Below, one piece after another: positions 1 to 5,193 of a stretch of DNA of 6,265 nt (the first letter of the stretch is position 1; each line of letters opens with the position of its first letter). The stretch covers positions 1-6,265 of the forward strand of contig DNGI01000165.1 of assembly GCA_003486645.1 (NCBI GenBank), written 5' to 3'. The notes beneath the pieces are model-generated. The model searched no databases. It was given only the letters and a program-made list of their open reading frames with translations, and was not told the origin of the DNA. Position numbers and translations under genes: made by a program. This DNA comes from Cyanobacteria bacterium UBA11370 (GTDB lineage Bacteria > Cyanobacteriota > Cyanobacteriia > Cyanobacteriales > Coleofasciculaceae).

Positions 1-27
1 GGGACAAGGGGGACAAGGGGGATCAGG
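1..27. repeat. Nonamer tandem repeat (GGGACAAGG)n
   Basis: Three consecutive 9-base units are visible: GGGACAAGG twice, then GGGATCAGG. The tract touches the window edge, so more copies may lie upstream. The frame starting at base 3 stays open to a TAG at 69-71, so the tail of an upstream gene cannot be excluded. G-rich tracts of this kind are common between cyanobacterial genes, which makes a non-coding repeat more likely. Confidence 0.6.
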
Positions 28-241
28 GGAAAGAATGTACTATGTATGAACGCGACTCGGTATTAAATTAGAATCCCTATTAATCTGTACTGAAGAAGCT
101 GAAACCTTGATTAGAGAGGTTCTAAATCTCTCCTTGTTCACCAATCACATAGACTCGCTATAGCTATCATGGAATGGGAAATAGAGAGTAATCCACATTT
201 ACTTTCCAAGGAGTATGAGAGATCTAAGGGCAAAATTCTTC
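28..241. other. Non-coding leader region upstream of thrS
   Basis: I see no gene, tRNA or strong promoter here. An ATG at 169 is in frame with thrS, but it has no Shine-Dalgarno sequence and would add 42 residues encoded partly by a CCCCACT repeat. A weak promoter-like pair (TTGTTC at 134-139 and TATAGC at 159-164, 19 bases apart) is the best I can find and is not convincing. The thrS promoter probably lies in this stretch or beyond the window edge. Confidence 0.4.
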
Positions 242-269
242 CCCCACTCCCCACTCCCCACTCCCCACT
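242..269. repeat. Short tandem repeat (CCCCACT)4
   Basis: Four perfect CCCCACT heptamers are followed by CCC, ending 25 bases before the chosen thrS start. This is a known class of cyanobacterial short tandem repeat. Related tracts occur at 4350-4370 and 6244-6265. Translated in the thrS frame it would give a Pro/His/Ser-rich segment unlike the N-terminus of any synthetase, which argues against the upstream ATG. Confidence 0.85.
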
Positions 270-294
270 CCCTTTCTTATTGGAACAATCACCG

Positions 295-2124
295 ATGTCC
301 AACTTAGAAGCTAAAGAACAGCCTGAAAAAATCTATTTACCCCGCACCAGTGAATCCGAATCCTTAAAAAAGATTCGCCATACTACCTCTCACGTCATGG
401 CAATGGCGGTGCAGAAGCTGTTTCCTAAAGCACAAGTGACGATCGGACCATGGATTGAGAATGGGTTTTATTATGACTTTGATAGCCCAGAACCATTTAC
501 GGAGCAAGACCTCAAGGCGATTAAAAAAGAGATGATTAAAATCATCAACCGTAAATTGCCTGTCATTCGAGAAGAAGTCAGTCGGGAAGAAGCCGAACGC
601 CGCATTAAAGCCATTAACGAACCCTACAAGCTTGAAATCCTGGAAGGATTAGAAGAACCCATTACGATTTATCACTTAGGCGATCAATGGTGGGATTTGT
701 GTGCTGGTCCCCATGTCGAAAACACAGGGGATTTGAATGTAAAAGCATTTGACTTAGAAAGCGTTGCGGGTGCTTACTGGCGCGGTGATGCTACAAAAGC
801 GCAACTCCAGCGAATTTACGGAACCTCTTGGGAAGCACCAGAACAGTTAACAGAATACAAGCGGCGTAAGGAAGAAGCCTTAAAACGCGACCATCGCAAA
901 CTCGGTAAGGAACTCGGACTCTTTCTATTCTCTGACCAAGTAGGGCCAGGATTGCCCCTGTGGACTCCGAAAGGAACCTTGTTGCGATCGCTATTGGAAG
1001 ATTTCCTCAAACAAGAACAACTCAAACGCGGCTATTTACCTGTCGTTACTCCTCATATTGGGCGAGTGGATTTATTTAAAACCTCTGGTCACTGGCAGAA
1101 GTACAAAGAAGATATGTTTCCTATGATGGCAGAGGATGAGCAAGCTGCTACAGAGGAACAGGGGTTTGTTCTTAAACCGATGAATTGCCCCTTTCATATT
1201 CAAATTTACAAAAGCGAGTTGCGGTCTTACCGAGAATTGCCGATGCGGTTGGCAGAATTTGGCACGGTTTATCGCTATGAACAATCGGGAGAGTTGGGCG
1301 GTTTAACGCGGGTGCGAGGGTTCACTGTCGATGATTCTCACCTATTTGTGATGCCAGAACAATTAGATGCAGAATTCCTCAGTGTGGTGGATTTAATCCT
1401 ATCGGTATTTGGCAGTTTGCAACTGAAAAACTTCAAAGCGCGACTGAGTTTCCGTGATCCAACTTCTGATAAGTATATTGGTTCCAATGAAGCCTGGGAT
1501 AAGGCAGAAGGGGCGATCCGTCGGGCGGTGGAAACGTTGGGAATGAATTATTTTGAAGGGATTGGAGAAGCGGCGTTCTATGGTCCTAAACTTGATTTTA
1601 TCTTCAGTGACGCGCTTGATCGGGAGTGGCAGTTGGGGACAGTTCAAGTAGACTATAACCTGCCAGAGCGGTTTGATTTAGAATATGTTGCTGAAGATGG
1701 TATTCGGAAGCGTCCGGTGATGATTCATCGTGCGCCGTTTGGGTCACTAGAACGGCTAATTGGGATTTTAATTGAAGAGTATGCGGGAGATTTTCCCTTC
1801 TGGTTAGCGCCAGTGCAAGTCAGATTATTGCCAATCAGTGATGTTCAATTGCCCTTTGCTAAGGAAATACAGGAGAAAATGCGATCGCTGAGTATTCGCG
1901 TTGAAGTGGATACCAGTGGCGATCGCTTACCAAAAATGATTCGTAATGGAGAGAAAGATAAAATCCCTGTAATGGCAGTAGTGGGGGCAAAGGAAGTCGA
2001 GTCAAATAGTTTGAGTATTCGCACTCGCAAAGCGGGAGAGCAATCTAAGGATTTAGGCGCAATTCCTGTAGCAGACGTGTTGGAGAAAATGGAGAAGGCT
2101 ATTGCTAATCGTGAAAACTTTTAG
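295..2124 (+). CDS. thrS: Threonyl-tRNA synthetase (class II, no TGS domain)
   Basis: This cytoplasmic enzyme attaches threonine to tRNA-Thr using ATP. From the ATG at 295 the protein has 609 residues. The editing domain shows HTTSH (29-33) and CAGPH (136-140), the HxxxH and CxxxH pairs that clear mischarged serine. The class II catalytic core follows, with zinc ligands C298, H349 and H478 and the motif 2 arginine R327 in the YRYE segment. Spacing of these residues matches E. coli ThrRS closely. The anticodon-binding domain starts near residue 508 (VQVRLLPIS). Only about 28 residues precede HTTSH, so the N-terminal TGS domain of E. coli ThrRS (642 residues) is absent, as I recall for cyanobacterial enzymes. 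An ATG at 169 is in frame, but the extra 42 codons run through a CCCCACT repeat and lack homologous character. The ribosome-binding site is weak (GGAA at 281-284). The family call is very secure and the start fairly secure. Confidence 0.97.
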   Translation: MSNLEAKEQPEKIYLPRTSESESLKKIRHTTSHVMAMAVQKLFPKAQVTIGPWIENGFYYDFDSPEPFTEQDLKAIKKEMIKIINRKLPVIREEVSREEAERRIKAINEPYKLEILEGLEEPITIYHLGDQWWDLCAGPHVENTGDLNVKAFDLESVAGAYWRGDATKAQLQRIYGTSWEAPEQLTEYKRRKEEALKRDHRKLGKELGLFLFSDQVGPGLPLWTPKGTLLRSLLEDFLKQEQLKRGYLPVVTPHIGRVDLFKTSGHWQKYKEDMFPMMAEDEQAATEEQGFVLKPMNCPFHIQIYKSELRSYRELPMRLAEFGTVYRYEQSGELGGLTRVRGFTVDDSHLFVMPEQLDAEFLSVVDLILSVFGSLQLKNFKARLSFRDPTSDKYIGSNEAWDKAEGAIRRAVETLGMNYFEGIGEAAFYGPKLDFIFSDALDREWQLGTVQVDYNLPERFDLEYVAEDGIRKRPVMIHRAPFGSLERLIGILIEEYAGDFPFWLAPVQVRLLPISDVQLPFAKEIQEKMRSLSIRVEVDTSGDRLPKMIRNGEKDKIPVMAVVGAKEVESNSLSIRTRKAGEQSKDLGAIPVADVLEKMEKAIANRENF

Positions 2125-2151
2125 TTGTTAGCCGTGAGTCATGAGTTGAGT

Positions 2152-2172
2152 AGGGTGGGCTATGCCCACCTT
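2152..2172 (+). terminator. Hairpin after thrS, possible terminator
   Basis: GGTGGGC (2154-2160) and GCCCACC (2164-2170) form a 7-bp GC-rich stem around a TAT loop, extendable by G-T and A-T pairs. It starts 27 bases after the thrS stop. No T-run follows (TTAATGTAAA), so it is not a textbook intrinsic terminator. Palindromes of this GGTGGGC type are, from memory, common dispersed elements behind cyanobacterial genes. Confidence 0.45.
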
Positions 2173-2309
2173 AATGTAAATAAGGTCTTGAATCTCCGGC
2201 AGCAGTGATCTCGCTGCTAAATGATTATTCAGGTACACACTATAATCAGTGTTTTGTTTAAGTCCCGATAGAAGCACATCAATAAAGGCAATCGTATTGC
2301 TAAGATCAC
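2173..2309. other. Non-coding flank left of the insertion element
   Basis: No gene, tRNA or tRNA-like fold is seen. The stretch holds a perfect TATAAT at 2241-2246. Its last bases (ATTGCTA at 2296-2302, then AGATCAC) look like the left half of the insertion site of the following element. Before that insertion this DNA would have been the upstream region of the vWA genes. Confidence 0.5.
2241..2246 (+). promoter_or_regulatory. Possible -10 box (TATAAT)
   Basis: This is a perfect consensus -10 hexamer, but no TTGACA-like -35 stands 16-18 bases upstream (TAAATG at 2218-2223) and there is no extended TG motif. If the insertion element is removed, the hexamer sits about 100 bases before the first vWA start codon, a sensible promoter position. 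On sequence alone this is only a weak candidate. Confidence 0.25.
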
Positions 2310-2332
2310 AGAGACACCTCCGAAGCTGGAAG

Positions 2333-2353
2333 CTCAGTCACTTTAGTGCTGAG
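2333..2353 (+). repeat. Left-end imperfect palindrome of the IS element
   Basis: The stem is CTCAG (2333-2337) with CTGAG (2349-2353), then an unpaired T2338, then CACT (2339-2342) with AGTG (2345-2348), closed by a TT loop. The right-end hairpin has the same 5 bp / bulged T / 4 bp / TT plan. Hairpins with an extra-helical T are what Y1 HUH transposases of IS608 type bind on single-stranded DNA. Confidence 0.75.
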
Positions 2354-2364
2354 AGGAAAGCGAG

Positions 2365-2385
2365 GTAGCGGTTTTAACCGCCTAC
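2365..2385. repeat. Second hairpin between IS left end and tnpB
   Basis: GTAG (2365-2368) pairs with CTAC (2382-2385), and CGGTT (2369-2373) pairs with AACCG (2376-2380). The loop is TT and C2381 is bulged on the 3' arm. It lies 11 bases after the left-end hairpin and 67 bases before the tnpB start. Its role is unknown; it could belong to the left end or control tnpB expression. Confidence 0.5.
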
Positions 2386-2452
2386 AGTCTGTTGATATTT
2401 TCATGGCTTTCGGTGTAAGATCTAGGCTGTTTACCTGTGAGGTTTTACTGAC

Positions 2453-3628
2453 TTGAAACAAGTTCTGACTATAGCTTGCAAACTTCAACCGACACCTGAG
2501 CAAACTCTCAAAATAGAAGAACTGCTTCAGGTGTTTGCTGATGGTTGCAACTATGCAAATCAGAACGTCAAAGATTCGATAACCAGCAAGACAACTATCC
2601 AGAACTTAGTATATCAATCCCTGCGAGCGCAGTTTGGATTGAGTGCCAATCAAGCCGTTAGGGTGTGTGCCCGAGTGGGTGCTAATCGAAAAACAGCCAA
2701 ACTCAAAGGCAGACCCGTTAGAGAATTCAAACCTACCAGTGCCGATTATGACGCTAGGATCTTCTCGTTCAGGGAAAAAGACTGGACGGTTAGCTTGACT
2801 CTTCTTAATGGTCGAGAACACATCAAAATTGATGCCGGGAACTACCAAAGAGGAAAACTTAAGGGGAGAACACCAACATCTGCCCATTTGTGCAAACACC
2901 GTGACGGCAAGTACTACATCCACATTCAACTCAAAGACGATGCACCAGATCCCGTTAAAACCAAAAACGTTATTGGTGTCGATTTTGGGCGACGTGACAT
3001 TGCTGTGACTAGCAATGGAGACAAATGGGATGGTTCTGGAATAGCCCAAGCCAGGGATAAGTTTTCTAAGGTCAGAGCTTCTCTCCAAGCCAAAGCAAGG
3101 AAAGGCACAAGAACGACTCGAAGACGAGTCAGGAATATCTTGAAACGGCTGTCGGGACGAGAGAGAAGATATCAAACGTGGTTGAACCACACGATTAGTC
3201 GAGCAATCATTCAGGATGCCATGAGGTCTGGTAGCCTTGTTGCCATTGAGGACTTGACGGGCATTAGAGATAGAACCAATCAGCAACCTCGAACACGCGC
3301 AGAGCGTAGACGCTCCAACTCGTGGGCATTTTATCAACTTCGACAGTTTCTTGAATACAAGGGTATTCAGTCGGGCGTTGAAGTGATAGCCGTCTCCCCT
3401 CGGTACACTAGCCAAACTTGCCACCAATGTCTGTACATTGGCTTGAGGTCTGGAAAGCGGTTTGGGTGTACTAACAACTGTTGTAATTGGCACGGGGACG
3501 CTGATGTGAATGGTTCTGAAATGATTCGGCTCGTGGGCTTGTCCGTAACGCAAGCTGAAGGCTCGAAGCTCCTTAGCTGTGAACTCAGTTGGGACTCTTC
3601 AGGGCTATTGAAAGCCCCGTGTCTTTAG
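2453..3628 (+). CDS. tnpB: TnpB RNA-guided endonuclease (OMEGA nuclease) of IS200/IS605 element
   Basis: TnpB proteins are RNA-guided DNA nucleases, relatives of Cas12, that cut DNA matching a guide carried on an RNA from the element's right end. The 391-residue product has the expected length. The N-terminal half (about 1-165) is the nucleic-acid-binding part. The RuvC active site appears complete: D177 in GVDFGRRDIAV, E266 in VAIEDLTG and D351 in the DADVN segment. A zinc-ribbon knuckle lies between them, with C323xxC326 and C339/C343-C344. The start is TTG at 2453, giving MKQVLTIACKLQ, the usual TnpB opening; GAGG at 2439-2442 can serve as ribosome-binding site with a 10-base spacer. The stop TAG (3626-3628) falls inside the right-end hairpin, so the coding end, hairpin and putative guide RNA overlap. 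The gene shows no frameshift and looks intact. Confidence 0.95.
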   Translation: MKQVLTIACKLQPTPEQTLKIEELLQVFADGCNYANQNVKDSITSKTTIQNLVYQSLRAQFGLSANQAVRVCARVGANRKTAKLKGRPVREFKPTSADYDARIFSFREKDWTVSLTLLNGREHIKIDAGNYQRGKLKGRTPTSAHLCKHRDGKYYIHIQLKDDAPDPVKTKNVIGVDFGRRDIAVTSNGDKWDGSGIAQARDKFSKVRASLQAKARKGTRTTRRRVRNILKRLSGRERRYQTWLNHTISRAIIQDAMRSGSLVAIEDLTGIRDRTNQQPRTRAERRRSNSWAFYQLRQFLEYKGIQSGVEVIAVSPRYTSQTCHQCLYIGLRSGKRFGCTNNCCNWHGDADVNGSEMIRLVGLSVTQAEGSKLLSCELSWDSSGLLKAPCL

Positions 3629-3663
3629 ACCGGGGAAGTTTACTAGCAATCCCCTAACACTAA
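3500..3663 (+). ncRNA. Predicted omega RNA (reRNA) of TnpB; 3' ~20 bases are the guide
   Basis: In studied IS200/IS605 elements the TnpB guide RNA comes from the 3' end of tnpB and the right end, and its guide is the flanking DNA just past the element. Here the scaffold would end with the hairpin at 3615-3635 and TTTAC at 3639-3643. The guide would start TAGCAATCCCC at 3644. A further hairpin, GCTTG (3537-3541) with CAAGC (3551-3555), lies within the likely scaffold. The 5' limit is a guess, as no promoter or processing site can be read. Confidence 0.4.
3615..3635 (+). repeat. Right-end imperfect palindrome of the IS element
   Basis: CCCCG (3615-3619) pairs with CGGGG (3631-3635); T3620 is bulged; GTCT (3621-3624) pairs with AGAC (3627-3630); the loop is TT. 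The plan is identical to the left-end hairpin, and the central CTTTAG is the same in both. AAAG lies directly 5' and TTTAC ends 8 bases 3', fitting a guide and cleavage-site pair. The tnpB stop codon lies inside it. Confidence 0.85.
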
Positions 3664-3673
3664 GGTCAACGTC

Positions 3674-3678
3674 GGAGG
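3674..3678 (+). promoter_or_regulatory. Ribosome-binding site of first vWA gene
   Basis: A full GGAGG core is followed by a 6-base spacer to the ATG at 3685. It lies only about 30 bases past the end of the insertion element, so the native start and its ribosome-binding site survived the insertion. Confidence 0.85.
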
Positions 3679-3684
3679 TTCACT

Positions 3685-4287
3685 ATGGAAAATCGTGATT
3701 ACACCTTAATCATTGACAAAAGCGGCAGTATGTCCACTCCCGATCAACCTGGTGGTATCAGTCGCTGGGAAACTGCACAAGAGTCTACCTTAGCACTGGC
3801 GAGAAAATGCGAACAGTTTGACCCGGACGGAATTACCATTTACCTATTTTCCAGTCGCTTCAAACGGTACAATAATGTAACCTCGGATAAAGTTGTACAA
3901 ATTTTTCAAGAAAATGACCCCATGGGTCGTACTGATCTGGCTAGTGTCCTTAAAGATGCCACTGATAACTATTTTCAGCGCAAGGCAGCAGGGCAAACAA
4001 AGGCAGAGGGAGAAACAATTTTAGTGATTACAGACGGAGAACCCGATGATCGCAAAGCGGTTATGAGAGTAATTGTTGAAGCCTCTCGTCACTTAGATCG
4101 GGATGAAGAATTGGCAATTTCCTTAATCCAAGTGGGTAACGATCCAACGGCAACTCGGTTTCTGAAAATTCTGGATGATGAACTCCAAGGAGCTGGAGCC
4201 AAATTTGATATTGTTGATACCATTACCCTAGATGATATGGCAGATATGACTCTCCCAGAAGTCTTACTTAAGGCCATTGAAGATTAA
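3685..4287 (+). CDS. vWA domain protein, copy 1
   Basis: The 200-residue protein is essentially one von Willebrand factor A domain. This fold binds a divalent metal at a MIDAS site and usually mediates protein-protein contacts. MIDAS residues are visible: D11-x-S13-x-S15 in IIDKSGSMS, T83 in GRTDLASVL, and D117 in VITDGEPDD. There is no signal peptide or membrane segment, so it should be cytoplasmic. A GGAGG six bases before the ATG fixes the start. A paralogue of identical length and about 86% protein identity (28 differences by my count) lies 105 bases downstream and probably shares a transcript. The IS element ends 41 bases before this gene and may separate it from its original promoter. 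Similar short vWA proteins occur in cyanobacteria, but I know of no assigned function. The domain call is secure; its partner and role are unknown. Confidence 0.92.
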   Translation: MENRDYTLIIDKSGSMSTPDQPGGISRWETAQESTLALARKCEQFDPDGITIYLFSSRFKRYNNVTSDKVVQIFQENDPMGRTDLASVLKDATDNYFQRKAAGQTKAEGETILVITDGEPDDRKAVMRVIVEASRHLDRDEELAISLIQVGNDPTATRFLKILDDELQGAGAKFDIVDTITLDDMADMTLPEVLLKAIED

Positions 4288-4289
4288 TC

Positions 4290-4324
4290 GATTTTGGATT
4301 TTAGATTTTGGATTTTGGATTTTG
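4290..4324. repeat. Short tandem repeat (GATTTTG)5
   Basis: Five consecutive heptamers lie just after the copy 1 stop codon: GATTTTG, GATTTTA, then GATTTTG three times. The tract is unrelated in sequence to the CCCCACT tract 26 bases further on. It probably represents intergenic repeat expansion. It can be read in frame with the second vWA gene from an ATG-like start at 4294, but that extension is repeat-derived and not real protein. Confidence 0.85.
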
Positions 4325-4349
4325 GATTCGCTACTTTCCCCATCCCCCT

Positions 4350-4370
4350 ACTCCCCACTCCCCACTCCCC
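4350..4370. repeat. Short tandem repeat (ACTCCCC)3
   Basis: Three perfect ACTCCCC units, the same heptamer in another register as the CCCCACT tract before thrS, are preceded by a C-rich stretch (4344-4349). The tract ends 22 bases before the second vWA start codon, nearly the same distance as the 25 bases at thrS. Confidence 0.85.
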
Positions 4371-4380
4371 ATTTTCAAAC

Positions 4381-4385
4381 AAGGA
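4381..4385 (+). promoter_or_regulatory. Ribosome-binding site of second vWA gene
   Basis: AAGGA lies 7 bases before the ATG at 4393. It decides the start: an upstream in-frame start at 4294 has no ribosome-binding site, lies in a GATTTTG repeat and would make a nonsense N-terminus. Confidence 0.8.
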
Positions 4386-4392
4386 TTTTCCT

Positions 4393-4995
4393 ATGCAAGA
4401 CCGAGATTACACATTAATTATTGATAAAAGTGGCAGTATGTCAACTCCTGATCAACTAGGGGGAAAAAGCCGCTGGGATATTGCCCAAGAATCAACTTTA
4501 GCCTTAGCCAGAAAATGTGAACAATTTGATCCGGATGGCATTACCGTTTATCTATTTTCTAGCCGTTTCAAACGCTATGAAAGTGTAACCTCAAGTAAGG
4601 TTGCTCAAATTTTTCAAGAAAATGATCCGGCGGGTAGCACTAACTTAGCGAGTGTATTGCAGGATGCCACCAATCAATATTTTCAGCGCAAATCATCCGG
4701 ACAAACTAAACCCAATGGAGAAACAATTTTAGTCATCACCGATGGGGAACCCGATGATCGTAAAGCCGTTATGCGAGGAATTATTGAAGCCTCTCGTCAC
4801 CTGGATCAGGATGAAGAATTAGCCATTTCTTTAATTCAAGTCGGCAACGATCCCACCGCGACTCGCTTTCTAAAAGCCCTAGACGACGAACTCCAAGGTG
4901 CTGGAGCAAAATTTGACATTGTTGATACCATTACCCTGGATGACATGGCCGATATGACTTTGACAGAAGTCCTCCTCAATGCTATAGGAGACTAA
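4393..4995 (+). CDS. vWA domain protein, copy 2
   Basis: This is a second 200-residue von Willebrand factor A protein, paralogue of the preceding gene. MIDAS residues are all kept: D11, S13 and S15 in IIDKSGSMS, T83 in GSTNLASVL, and D117 in VITDGEPDD. Substitutions cluster at residues 63-108, around the segment bearing the MIDAS threonine, while residues 139-159 and 163-190 are identical. Silent positions differ widely (in residues 141-160, 11 of 20 codons differ without an amino-acid change), so the duplication is old and both copies have been under purifying selection. The start at 4393 is chosen from the AAGGA ribosome-binding site and from exact length agreement with copy 1; a longer reading from 4294 is repeat-derived. 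An intrinsic terminator follows 35 bases after the stop. No signal peptide is seen and the cellular role is unknown. Confidence 0.92.
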   Translation: MQDRDYTLIIDKSGSMSTPDQLGGKSRWDIAQESTLALARKCEQFDPDGITVYLFSSRFKRYESVTSSKVAQIFQENDPAGSTNLASVLQDATNQYFQRKSSGQTKPNGETILVITDGEPDDRKAVMRGIIEASRHLDQDEELAISLIQVGNDPTATRFLKALDDELQGAGAKFDIVDTITLDDMADMTLTEVLLNAIGD

Positions 4996-5029
4996 AAAGT
5001 TAGGGAGTGTTACAAAAATTAACGATGAG

Positions 5030-5057
5030 TGAGGGGCTTGCGCCCCTCAATTTTTTT
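5030..5057 (+). terminator. Intrinsic terminator of the vWA gene pair
   Basis: TGAGGGGC (5030-5037) pairs with GCCCCTCA (5042-5049) in an 8-bp stem with a TTGC loop. It is followed by A and seven T residues (5051-5057). This is a textbook Rho-independent terminator on the + strand. It separates the vWA pair from ldpA. Confidence 0.9.
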
Positions 5058-5193
5058 AGAGCCAAGGAAGAATTAAACCCCTAGATTTGGAGTGATACCG
5101 AGAAGCACTGCGCCATATCTGCATACAGCCCTGAAGAAAATAGGCGATCGCACAGATTGACCCACTTCGCAAGCACTTCCAAACCTAACCCTT
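5058..5193. other. Non-coding region between vWA terminator and ldpA leader hairpin
   Basis: I find no gene or tRNA. A TTGACC at 5157-5162 resembles a -35 box, but no TATAAT-like hexamer stands 16-18 bases after it. The ldpA promoter presumably lies here but cannot be placed. Confidence 0.4.
5144..5151. repeat. HIP1 octamer GCGATCGC (intergenic copy)
   Basis: HIP1 is the highly over-represented palindrome of many cyanobacterial genomes. Besides this copy, GCGATCGC occurs at 984-991, 1881-1888 and 1919-1926 in thrS, and at 5821-5828 and 5914-5921 in ldpA. None is found in the insertion element or the vWA genes. Confidence 0.9.

Larger units (their letters stand above)
2310..3643 (+). mobile_element. 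IS200/IS605-family element, tnpB only (IS1341-like)
   Basis: The element of about 1334 bases holds a single gene, tnpB, between two subterminal hairpins of identical design (2333-2353 and 3615-3635). No tnpA is present, so movement would need a TnpA in trans. The boundaries are inferred. Left guide GAAG (2329-2332) and right guide AAAG (3611-3614) predict cleavage after TCAC and TTAC by the IS608 pairing rule, and these tetranucleotides occur at 2306-2309 and 3640-3643. Removing 2310-3643 restores a 7-bp inverted repeat, ATTGCTA/TAGCAAT, around the join, which supports both cuts. No target duplication is expected for this family. The right end is more certain than the left. Confidence 0.75.

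Noticed and set aside
169..294. Upstream ATG giving a 651-residue ThrRS
   Set aside because: The added 42 residues are encoded by non-conserved leader and a CCCCACT repeat, there is no ribosome-binding site, and the 609-residue form agrees with the family.
2173..2309. tRNA or small gene between thrS and the IS element
   Set aside because: No cloverleaf, no TTCRA T-arm motif and no open frame with a ribosome-binding site.
2386..2452. Remnant of tnpA upstream of tnpB
   Set aside because: The space is only 67 bases and no Y1 transposase motif (HUH or catalytic tyrosine region) can be read in any frame.
2606..3553. 315-codon open frame on the minus strand inside tnpB
   Set aside because: It shows no recognisable motif and lies entirely opposite a gene with complete RuvC and zinc-ribbon motifs, so it is a shadow frame.
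3500..3663. CRISPR locus associated with a compact Cas12
   Set aside because: There are no direct repeats with spacers. The 391-residue protein and the paired end hairpins identify a TnpB transposon gene.
4294..4392. Longer second vWA protein with 33 extra N-terminal residues
   Set aside because: The extension is translated GATTTTG and ACTCCCC repeat. AAGGA precedes the ATG at 4393, and that start gives exactly the length of copy 1.
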